Part shown: positions 51,301-63,300 of the stretch, piece by piece
Layout of the letters: each line of letters starts with the position of its first letter
Position numbering within the stretch: position 1 is the stretch's first letter
Position numbers and translations under genes: made by a program
Notes under the pieces: model-generated
What the model was told of the DNA's origin: nothing
Databases searched by the model: none
What the model saw: only the letters and a program-made list of their open reading frames with translations
Source: Oryzias latipes
Lineage: Eukaryota > Chordata > Actinopteri > Beloniformes > Adrianichthyidae
Reading direction: 5' to 3'
DNA length: 64,000 nt
Assembly (NCBI RefSeq): GCF_002234675.1
Contig: NC_019860.2
Coordinates: 10,972,586 to 11,036,585 of the forward strand

Positions 51301-54300
51301 GCCAGTTTCCTACTCGGGACGTGTAGATTTAGATTCTTGGCCGAGAGCCAGACCTTCTGTCCGGGACGGTAATCTGGAGCAGGACGCCTGCGGCGGTCAG
51401 CAGCCGTCCTGACCCTGTCCCGATGGAACCGAAACCTCAGACTCCAGCGCCGCAAACAGAGGAGGTTCGTAGCCGAAGACACACTTGAAGGGCGAGAAGC
51501 CTGTAGCCGAGGTGGGTAAGGTGTTGTGAGCGTACTCCACCCAGACCAGATGCCTGCTCCATGTCGAGGGATTCTGGGAGACCAAGCACCGGAGACCGGT
51601 TTCCAGCTGTTGGTTGAGACGTTCAGTCTGGCCGTTGGACTCCGGATTGTAACCTGAGGTCAGGCTGGCCTTAGCGCCGATGAGCCGACAGAACTCCCTC
51701 CAGAACCGGGACACAAACTGCGGACACCGGTCCGATACAATGTCCTTGGGGAAACCATGGTACCTCACGATCTGGTTCAGGAAAATGTCAGCTGTGGCCC
51801 TGGCCGAAGGCAGTCTAGGCAGGGCGATGAACCTGACCATTTTAGAGAACCGGTCCACAACTGTCAAAACAGTGTTGTGACCACGTGAGAGGGGAAGGCC
51901 TGTGACAAAGTCCATGGAAACCTCCGCCCACGGTCTGGAAGGGATGGGAAGAGGCTGTAGGAGTCCCATGCGTCGTCCGGTGGATGACTTATTCCGGGCA
52001 CAGACTGAACAAGCGGAAACGTACTCCCGGACCTCCTGCTCCATGCATGGCCACCAGAACCTCCGGGAGATGGCGTGCATAGTCCGCCGCACTCCCGGAT
52101 GACAGGAAAGCAGTGAGGCGTGGGCCCAGTGAATCACCCTTGAGCGTAGGTTCGGGGGAACGAACAGGCGATTCCTCGGGCACCCACTGGGCGTCAGCAC
52201 CCCACCGTTAGCCTGCCTTACCTCTGATTCTATCTGCCAAGACACTGCTCCAACCACACAAGTCAGCGGAAGGAGAGGTTCCGGTTCTTTGGCAACAGGC
52301 GCGTGGTCGAATCGGCGAGACAGGGCATCCGGCTTGACCTTCTTGGACCCCGGCCTGTAAGAGAGGGTAAAAGAAAAGCGGTCAAAGAACAGTCGCCAAC
52401 GGACTTGGCGAGCGTTAAGTCTCTTAGCGTTCCGGATATACTCAAGATTTTTATGGTCCGTCCAGACGATGAAGGGGTGCTCGGCCCCCTCCAACCAATG
52501 CGGCCACTCCTCCAGAGCCACCTTGACCGCCAGCAACTCCCGGTTGCCGATATCATAATTGCGTTCCGCTGATGAGAGACGCCGAGACAGGAACACACAG
52601 GGGTGCATCTTCCCATCCTGTTCAGACCGTTGGGACAGGACGGCTCCGATCCCCTCATTGGACGCATCCACCTCCACCACGAACTGCCGGTGTGGGTCAG
52701 GCAGGGTAAGCAGCGGAGCAGATGTGAAGCGGCGTTTCAGAGCTCTGAAGGCGGCCTCGGCCGCCGGCGTTCATTGGAACTGCATACGTGGAGACGTGAG
52801 GGCATGGAGGGGCGCAGCAATGGAGCTGAAGCCCCGGATAAAGCGTCGATAAAAGTTCGCAAACCCCAGAAACTGCTGGAGTTTCTTACGGCTGTCAGGA
52901 GACGGCCAGTCCATCACTGCGCTGACCTTGGCTGGATCCATCTCCACTGTTCCTGCAGACACTATGAACCCTAGAAAGGCAACGGTGGAGACATGGAACT
53001 CACTCTTCTCTGCCTTAACATAGAGATAGTTCTCCAGTAGCCGCTGAAGAACCGCAGAGACATGGGAGACGTGAGAGTCTTGGTCGGGGGAGTAAATAAG
53101 GATGTCGTCTAAATAGACGTACACGAATCGGTCCAAGAAGTCTCTGAGTACGTCATTTATCATGGCCTGGAACACGGCGGGAGCATTGGTGAGCCCAAAA
53201 GGCATGACCCGGTATTCATAATGTCCTCTGGGTGTATTGAAACCGGTCTTCCACTCGTCTCCTTCCCTGATCCTGACCAGATGATAGGCATTACGGAGAT
53301 CTAGTTTGGTAAACACTTTGGCCTGCTGGAGCTGGTCAAAAACAGAGGACATAAGTGGCAATGGATATCTGTTTTTAATTGTTATATTATTGAGAGCGCT
53401 GTAGTCTATGCAGGGTCTGAGGGTCCCATCCTTCTTCCCGACGAAGAAGAAGCCTGCTGCAGCTGCGGATGAGGAAGGACGGATGAGGCCTGCTGCCAGA
53501 GAGTCATCGATGTACTTATCCAGAGCCTGACGTTCGGAAGCTGAGACTGGATACAGACGCCCTTTTGGAATAGTGGAACCTGGAACCAGGTTAATGGCAC
53601 AATCGTAGGGGCGATGAGGTGGAAGACTCAGAGCCCGGGACTTACTGAAGACCTCCGCGAGATGATGGTAACACGCAGGTACCTTCTTCAGGTCCGGGGT
53701 CTCTGGACCTGAAGCAGGATGAACAGGAACAGGTTTATAGTTCATGTTATTTCGTTTACCTGGGGGACTTGAACTTTGGTGTTTGTCACAATCTGGCCCC
53801 CATTCCAGAATTTCCCCGTCGACCAGTCCACTCGGGGACTGTGCTCACACAACCAAGGATACCCCAGGACCAGCTGCCTTGAGGAGCACTCGAATAGGTG
53901 AAATGACATGAATTCAGTATGGTTATTTATGGACAGTCGGAGAGGTTCAGAGACGTGAGTGATGGTAAAAAGACCTCTTCCGTGAAGACCACGGGCCTTG
54001 ATAGGTCTGTCTAGGAGACGAGGTTTTAGTCCTAAACCGACTGCCAGCTTCCAGTCCATTAAGCTGACGTCAGCCCCTGAGTCTATGAGTGCTGTGAGAG
54101 CTGTGGTGACGCCGTGGTGGGTCACCACTAGGGGCGTGAAGCTCCGTGTGCGTCTGTCTGCAGCGGTGATGTGACTCACCGTCGCAGGGTTCTTCATGGG
54201 GCGGGAGAAAACCGAATGACCGTGCTCTCCGCAGTAAAAGCACAAACCCTCCCGCTGGCGGCGCCGTCGTTCCTCCGCCGTAAGTCGCGCACGTCCCACC

Positions 54301-57300
54301 TGCATGGGTTCGTCACTGCGGTCCGCTGAGGAGCGTGGCGGATCAGCCGTGAAACGAGGGAAATCCCTCCTATCCGTGAACTCAGCCCCGTGAGAAGACC
54401 CGCCCCCTGAGGGTCCGCTGCTGCGTCGGGAAGCCAGCTCACGGATCCGGTTGTCTGTTCGGATGGCCAGACCGATCAGGGAGTCCAGACCCGGAGGTAA
54501 GTCCAAAGGTATGAGCTGCTCCTGGATGCGCGGAGCCAAACCCTTGAGGAATACGTCATACAGCGCCACCGAGTTCCACCCGCTCTCAGCCGCTAAGGTG
54601 CGAAATCGAATGGCGTAATCACAGACGGAGTCCCCACCTTGGCGTATGCTGGTCAGCTCCCGCGCTTTGTCCCGGCTGGTAGACACCGGATCGAACGTGA
54701 TCTGAAGAGCCTCCTGGAATGCAATGAGAGACGAACAGAGTGGAGAGTCGCGAGCCCATTCGGCCATGGCCCAAGCACGAGCCCTCCCCGATAAATGGGA
54801 GATCATGAAGGCGATCCGAGCTCTGTCTGATACAAAGGCATGGGGGGAATGTTCAAAATGAACGGAACAGTCTGTCAGAAAGAGCTTACATAGTCCCTGC
54901 TCCCCCGAGTAACGATCGGGGGGGGGCTATCTTGATTTCCTGAGTCCTGGCAGGCATGGTGGGAGAGGGAGGAACAGGGATGGATGCAGAAGCACCCGGA
55001 GGTGTGGTGATCCAGGGCGGACCCTGGCGGAGATCCTGAACATGGGTGGAGACCTGCACCATGTGAGATGCCAGGGCCTTCTGGAAGTCCTCCTGCTGAG
55101 AAAGGCGGGCCTCCAGGCGTTGCAGAACTGAAGCTAAATCGCTGCGCTCTGCTGAGTCCATTCTGGCCTGATTGTACTGACACAAGGCAGGACACAGGGC
55201 TGGACTCAGATGCAGAGTTTTAGATTGTTTTAATTTCTTAAACCTTGATAAACTTGGCTTGGCTTTGTCAAGGAGAAAACAAGACAATCAGGCACAGGAC
55301 ACAGGGAAACTCTGGCTATAAATACATGAGGAGGGGAAGCACAGGTGGAAACGATCAGGGATGATGAGGCAGGCTCAGCTGTGGGGAAACAGACAAGGGA
55401 AGGGAGAGGAAGGACTGAAACGAGAGGTAAACCTACAAAAAAAAACAGGAAGTTAAACACGAGACAACAGAGACTGACAGGAACTTGACGAGACATGACA
55501 CCAACGGGACCCAACAAATCGTTCACTTTACTATCCTACCCAATTCAGCATTTTTGGTAGTTGAAAGGTGTCGAGTCAATATGGCTGCACCATCTTTTAG
55601 ACTATGCCTATGGCCTCTCCTTACCAGTACATTTAGCCCTTGAAACGGAGAGTTATAGAAAAATATTGTCTTCGAATTTGGACGTTACTCCCACTCAATG
55701 ACATAATCAATAATCACAGGTCAGCTACGTTGCTAAAACAAAAAATCATTATTTGCATTTAAATGTAAACTTCTGTGCATCAGAGCACACCCACATTAAG
55801 AAAGTACTTTTTCTCCACATTACAGCGCAATGCAGATCACGCGATTAGCCCTTGAAAAACTATATCAGACAACCCTACCTCTTGAAATGCCCCTACAATT
55901 GGAGGAGCAGTGAGAGGCTGTAGAGGTAGGGTAAGAATTCGGCTCTGGCCTTTGTCTTTGCTGTTCAGAATTCTATAGTCGACATCAAAAGTTCTTTATA
56001 AAAAGGGGATCCTTGGCCCTACAAAATGTAAGCAACGTAATGAACCTGTTCATTACGTTTGTGTTGATGTTATTTATACATTTATCATTATTATAATGTA
56101 AAACAGTTTTTTTATTAATACATTTCATGTCCTATTTAATGCAGGCATGATGTCCTTTTTAACCACACAACAGTGAAGCAGCATATGCCATGTATCAGGG
56201 AAGAACAGGAATGAACAAGTTGATACTTATTAGGTCTCTAGGGTGTCTATACTACAGCAATTTAAAAAAAAGCGACTAAACTGTGTAATAGGTCTTCAAA
56301 AGCCAAGCTGGTCTGTGATCTCTCATTGACAATGTCTTTGTGTCTTTTGGAAAAAATGGCATACTGTTGTCTGTAAGTAGAATGGAGCAGAAACAGGCAT
56401 CATCCCTAACCCACAAACAGTTTTTTTTTAGCCTTTAACCTCTCCTGACCGGAGCTAATATTTAAGATAACCCTCTACACATGCAGTCACAGGGCCCCAG
56501 TTAAACAAAATTACCTACTGTGATAATATAACCAAAAATGCAATGTCCACATATGTGGATACCAGGCCTTAAGAGGTTAAAATGTTTAAGTGTGTTTCAA
56601 TCTATTAATTTTTTTATGCTACTTGTGATCCCTAATGGATTATCTTGTTTCTTTTAATAAAAACAGACTATTTGGAGTTTTAGTTTGTTGCCTGCTGTAG
56701 TGTTCGATAAATACATGTCAGACAACTGTAGTTGAATATTTGAAATTTGGAACCAAAAAGGAAATATTTGGAAATGTTTGTCATTCTGTTTTACCATTTG
56801 TGTCTTGCATCGTTACTCTTATCACTCCCTCTTTTCACCACATTTATGTCAAGGTCATGTCGCTTTTGTTGTTTGGTCTGTGTTTGAAATTAAAGAGTCA
56901 GTCGGTCTGGGTCTGAACTGTCAGTCTGAGCTGTGATGAGACAGATGGAGACGCCTGTGAGGAAGCAGGCCTGGATACATGTTCCACTTCTCCTTGTTTG
57001 TAGGTTTTCTCTCCGAGGGTTATCACTGCTTGCTGGGCTGCTAATGTGAGACGTTTAATGCCCTCAGTGTGTGTATGTGTTGGATTAGCTTCCTCCCGCT
57101 GTGCAGGATGAGCTAACACATATGGGAGGCTTGTTTGCACACCCATATTTGTATCTGTCTTTAGTCCAGAAGCTGTGGCGGGGACCCTGCTTGACATCAT
57201 CCATTCCCCACATTGCCTTTATACAACCGCATCCCTAAAACAGATTTAAACCAGAGCCCATAACCCATTCTGAAGGTCAGTTTGTTTAAAATGTCCTCAT

Positions 57301-60300
57301 AAGGCTCCTATATGTCATCGGTCCCCACAAGGATAGTTGTACGAGTACACACACATCCATACTGAGCTGAAGAGATTCAGCTTATTGATTAAAGCATCAG
57401 TTTGCTCTTCTCTGAACTTGCTGGGCTCATTGTGGCGGATGGGTGGAAGTGGTTTAAAATAAAGTGAAACTAACAGTACCATCAGTCTGCTGAGCTGAAA
57501 AAGTACTATACACAAGATCATTTACATCAACGTGCTCTCAACAAGCTATGTTAGCAACCAGTTCACAGGCAAATGTAAAAAAAAATGATGTGAATCTCTT
57601 TTCATATAAAATGAGCAAAAAGCTTTTATCCTTCTACTGGTTTCGGAACAGTGGTAGTATTGGGTGGGATTAATAGCATTTTAGGCAGCAAGGTTAAGTC
57701 ACTGCTACTACCAGCATTTGTTTCTTTGTCTGTTTGTTTAGCAATTACCACAAAACAAGTATGTAAAGGAAAATCAGTTAAATATGTAGTGACTTCTTTG
57801 AGCACAGTGCTGTATTAAGCTACGTTCACACCACCTTTGGCAACGTGCGTTGAAGCTACCACTTTCAATGAAAAGTCTATGTAAACACACAAATTGGTCT
57901 TTCACTTCCAAAACTCTCACATGGCTACTCCAGTTTCTACACCTGCTTTCGGGCTCTACGTACAAAACGCGCAGCCCATGAACATGCGTTGATAATTAAA
58001 CCAGGTAAATCAGACTCGGATTTGGTAGTGACGTATGGACGGCTTCCCTTTTAATTTACAGAAGTGCCGACCATTTGAAAATTGTTAATGGAAGTGAAAT
58101 TAATATTTGTGATTTGTTTCTGACTGGAATTATACAACACCAAGTCTCGGAAAAGAGCTATGAAAGAAAAAACTTTGAGCAAGATTTGCCAGATTTGCAC
58201 CGCTTCGACATTTTGCGCCAAACCCACATTAAACCCACAATGGGTGTCACAAGCTTGGTTTTGTTAGTAGCTTTACTGTTCTCTGTGAAGGTCTAAGACA
58301 TCTCTGCTGATTACTCAGTTAGCCCCCATTATTTAAATACGGTAATAAAAATTAAAAAAACATTGTCCATTTTACCCTGATCTATTTTAAATGCTCCAAG
58401 CACTTGAGGGCTATTATTTGTTGCTTCATTCTGTTGGTTTTATCCAACACTTTGGCAGGCATTGAAACTAAATATGAGTTGAAAGACAATGCCTAACAAA
58501 GTGAAGTTTAGTTGTAGGCTATCTGATCACTAGTAGCTTATGTCAAAACCTGACTCCTCCTCAAAAGTTGCATGTCAAATTCATTGGGTTGATGCAATCT
58601 ACATTTGCAAACTAGTGTTTTCAGTAGTCTTGAATTTACTATATTGTGCTCTTCCAGCTCATTGTCAGTAATCAATACTGTGCTGAGATAAGGTTGTTGT
58701 AGCTCAGTGGATTAAGTAGCCTGCCTGCCAGTTAGTTGGTTGTCTTTAGGGCGAGACAACATTTCCCTGAATATCCCCATATACAGTAAAAGTGCCTGCT
58801 AATGGCCATGTAAAAAATTCTTTTTTTGCCGTACATCTAAAAGTTAAAATATATATTGCATTATAATTTCCACAGTCCTGAGAGTCAGCAGACTTTACCC
58901 TGGTCTGGACATCAGCCATCATGTAATGATACCTTTATTTTCCTCTAGGTTCTGGTAAAGGGGAGTCTGTCCGGGCGGTCGATGTCTTGACGGTGCTCAG
59001 AGAAAAAGTGGCCTTTGTGTCGGGTAAGACCCAGTAACAGTGCTTTCAGTTTCAGTTTTGTTTCCTCCAAAAGTGCAAGGCTCAAAGTTGCCGTGTGTTC
59101 TTCAGGTGGACGCGACAAACGAGGTGGACCAATTCTCACCTTTCCTGCTAGGACCAATCACGATCGAATAAAACAGGAAGACCTCAGCCGCTTGGTTACT
59201 TATTTATCAACTATCCCTAGGTACGCCAGAAGAACTTTTTCTGTGATCTTTAGGTTAACACGTCTTCTTCTAAAGCTACGTTCACACCGAATGTGATTTG
59301 TGCATTAGGGACATCCAGTTTCAATGATAAATCAATATACCTGCACGACTAGCGGCAGCGCATTTTGATTGTCGTGACAACGCATTGCAGGAGAAATTCT
59401 TTCCAGAGTTTAATTATCTGAACTTTGGCAAAGAATTTGCTTTGTGTCAGCAAAGGGGTGAGGCTAAAAACATTGGACAGTAGCTCCTCCCACATGTAGC
59501 GGGAGCATCAGGTTGCTGAACACGTTTTTGGAAAAGCGTCGAGCAGTGAATATGCTGCATGTCAAAATAGAGGCGTCAGACACGTGTTTGCCACACGAAT
59601 TACGTTCAGTGTGAACGCATCAGACCTGTTAGGAGCAGTTTTAGCTTAACATTTTCATAAACTGTTTGAGTCAAAGAAGGATGGCAAAAAGACGACAGTT
59701 TGACAATAGCGTGAATTTGGAAATGTGTCATCAACTGCTTCTCCGTCAGCGAGGATGTGCGTGCCCGTGGCTTTACCGTTGTGGTGGATATGCGGGGCAG
59801 TAAGTGGGACAGCGTGAAGCCGGTTCTGCGAACACTACAGGAGTCCTTTTCCTCAAACATCCACACAGCACTACTCATCAAACCGGACACCTTCTGGCAG
59901 AAACACAAGACCAACCTAGGCAGTGCCAAGCTGAGTTTCGAGGTATTGAACAGTCTGTAAAAATAAAAGCTTGGCTCTTTTGACGGGGACTTTACAGTGA
60001 GCAAGAGATCTGTCATTTATCTTCAGACCAGTCTGGTGTCAGTGGAGGGTTTGTCCCGACTTATTGATCCCTCTCAGCTGACCGCTGACCTCGGAGGTTC
60101 ATTGGAGTATGACCATGTGGAGTGGACTGAGCTGCGTCTTGGTTTAGAGGAGTTCTCAGGGGCTGCCACACAGCTACTAACCCAACTGGAGCAGCTGGAA
60201 GCCGGGCTGAGCCGCATACCCGAGCCTCAGGACATTGATGAGGCCCGCAAGTGAGTGTTTAATTCCGACTTTGAGTGTCTCCCTGTGAGGATTTAACTAA

Positions 60301-63300
60301 CTGTCACAGTGTCTGTCCAGACTCTTGGAAGAACACACTCGCCTCCGCAATAGCATCGCCACTGCGCCTGTTGATGCCCTCGACCGAGAAGGGAAGTGTT
60401 TACTTCAGCGGATGCGCCTAGGTTCATCCCACGGTGAAGCCTCAAATGAGAGTGGGGGTGGTGGGGGAACTTGGTTGTCAGGAGGAGCAGATTTCCAGAG
60501 CGTGGCGCCGAAGGTTTCGTCTTTATTGGACCGGCTGCAGGGGGCTCGCAGTCACTTACTGCAGTGCTGGGGTGATAAGAAGCTGCACTTGGACCAGGCA
60601 CTGCAACTCCACCTGTTTGAACAGGATGCTACCAAGGTTTTTCACTTTCTTCTGCCTGTTTGGCTGCTAAAAATCATTTGATTTAAAAAATGTTCACAAT
60701 TAGAAAACTGACATTTTTCTCTTAACTATTATTTTGCGTAAACTTAAACGATCTAGCTGCATACCCGTTATTTTTAGCCTATTGGGCATTTTAAATCTAT
60801 TTTGGTACATTTAGTTTAAAATATCTTTGTGTCATTATACACACTATATATTGTTGTTCGTAAGTGCTTTGAGTTTTTTTTTTAAATTGAGATATTTTAC
60901 AAAGCATTCTTTAACACTAATAATTAGTTATCTCTACTCGTGGCCAACACTGTCAGCTAATTAGCTAATCATTCATGTTAGCATTAATTTTTCTCTTTTT
61001 AGCCTGTGTACCATATATTTTGTAGATTTTTCTTCCAAATTCTCTATTATTTACAATGTTATGACTTTAATTGATTGAGATTAGGAACACTATTAATTTC
61101 AAGTATATTACATTTGGTTTTTGCTTTTAATCATTGGAGAAACATGTTTTGGTGTTCACATGTTTTTGCAGTAAACACAATTGTTTGGAACGTTTTTTTT
61201 TGGCGACATTTGTCTTGCATAAGTGGACCAGAACAGCTGTCTGATGTCTAAAGTCTTTCTCCTTCTACCTGTCATGGATGTCTCTGCCGCAGATGTCAGA
61301 GTGGATCGCTCACAGTAAAGAGCTCTTCATGCAGAGTCTGGCAGAAGTCGGTCAGAACCACCAGCACGCTCTCGATCTACAAACGCAGCACCAGCATTTC
61401 ACCGCCAACTGCATGGTGTGGTCTTGTTTTTGTGTGTGTCTTTTTTTTAATTTTTGGAGCACCAGAACCAACCCATCTGTTTGTGTGTGTGTTGGTCCAG
61501 AACGGCAGTGTGAATGTGGACAGTGTCGTTACCGTGGCAGCAAGGCTCGCGGAGGCCGGCCACTACGGAGCAGAGCGGATTGCTTTGGTGTCGTCAAAGT
61601 TACAGGACAACTGGAAGTCAATGACAAGTGCTCTGGAAGAGCGGAGCAACATGCTTGCCATGGCAACCGGTTTCCATCAAGGGGCAGAGCAGGTGATTTT
61701 TTTTTTTTTCAGGCGAAAACAAACCTTCAGGGCCGTCCATCCAATTTACAGACACATCATGCCCCGCCCTCCTGTTTGTGTCTGTCTAGTTTCTAGCCCG
61801 AGTGGAGGGATGGGTTAAACTGTGCTCTGAAGGGCCATTGCCATCAACAACAGCCGAGCTGGAACCTGCAATAAAAAAACACCAGGAGCTCAATGAGGAG
61901 ATTTCAGCCAACTACACACAGGTATCTACACACACATGATTTTTGTCCCTTTATAGTTCGAACACCAATTTCCTTTTGTCCGTGTCTTCACACAGGTCAG
62001 TGAAAGCGGTAAGGCATTGCTGGAGGTCCTTCAGCGTTGCCCCACAACAGATTCTGACGAATCAGCAACCAAACCAGATTTCACTGCGGCCACACACACC
62101 ATTATGGGGGTTCTACACCAGGTGATGCAGGTAAGGGTCATCGTAACGACTTCAAACAATTCAACCAGACAACATGAAAGAAACACGCCAGAGCACTGAT
62201 GTCAATTTTTTTTTGTGTGTGCAGGGTCATCACGAAGTAGAGGGAGCATGGCAGCATCGTAAGCTCCGCCTCCACCAGCGCCTGCAGTTATGTGTGTTTC
62301 AACAGGATGTTAAACAGGTGGGGTTATGACGGTCCAAACTTCAAATTACAATAAGATCCAAACTCTCACCATTTTCTAAATTTCTAAATCAAACATTCTT
62401 GATTATTCAGATCAAAGCTACGTTCACACCGCCCTCACCAACGCACTTTCAAGTGACCACTAAAAAAAAAAGGGCTATGTAAACATGCGCAAATTTGCGT
62501 TTTGGCCTTCATCTTTCAAAACTCTTGTGTTCACAAGTAGCTACGCACATTTTTAAGACCTTTTTTTGGGTTCTACATGTAAAAACGCAGGGCCATTGCA
62601 CGCACACTGCAAGTTAAACCAGACTGAACTTTGACCAACCAGAGACTTGCATTTGGTAGTGGCGTTTCTGTGGCGTCCTTTTTAATTCATGGAAGTTCAT
62701 GGAATTCATGCCAACCGTTTGAAAATTGATCATGGAGGATACATTTTATGACAATTATATATATATTTCATATATCAGAATAGAGGTGTAAAAGAAAAAA
62801 ACCTGGATTTGTACCGCATCAACATTTCGCACCCAGCCTCTTGAGGATCAACGTAACTTTCCAGAATTAAATAAAATTTGTACGCCTTAATTAGCAAAAG
62901 TTTTAACACAAGATGAAGATTTTGATTAAGATACATTAGATTTTAGATTCCCTTAGTTTGTTAATTGAAATTCTCATTTATTATATTTATGTCAGCTTCT
63001 ATTAAAACAGATAAACATTTTAATTTTGAATTTTTAGAGAGATACTTTAGCTGCTTAAAACCCATCTGGATCAAAATCAGACATTAGATTTGGCTTTGCC
63101 TTTTACTTGTAATTTAAATCAGCTTTCACTGATACGGACAGGTGGTTTGACAGGGAGCTTTAATTCCGAATGTCCTTCCTAACAAAACCCTGTATTTTAT
63201 CCGGGCTGGAGATGGGGACCGTAGATGACGACCAACAATAAGATCTATTTTCAGGTCTTGATAATGTATAAATTATTTGGCTTTAAATTAATATCCAGAT

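Larger units (their letters stand above)
50602..55500 (-). mobile_element. Ty3/gypsy LTR retrotransposon with chromodomain, very recent insertion
   Basis: 4.9 kb, antisense to KALRN in intron 1, flanked by the 5-bp duplication CCAAC (50597-50601 and 55501-55505). The two 323-bp LTRs begin TG and end CA and differ at one base. Internal order on the minus strand: gag with zinc knuckle, aspartic protease, RT, RNase H, integrase, chromodomain; this is the chromovirus gypsy order. Several frame breaks are present (see the gag and pol entries). No envelope gene is seen. It resembles the Sushi/Amn-type lineage common in fish. Confidence 0.95.

Noticed and set aside
56898..57200. 100-codon minus-strand frame
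   Set aside because: Low-complexity text without family similarity or splice phase partners.
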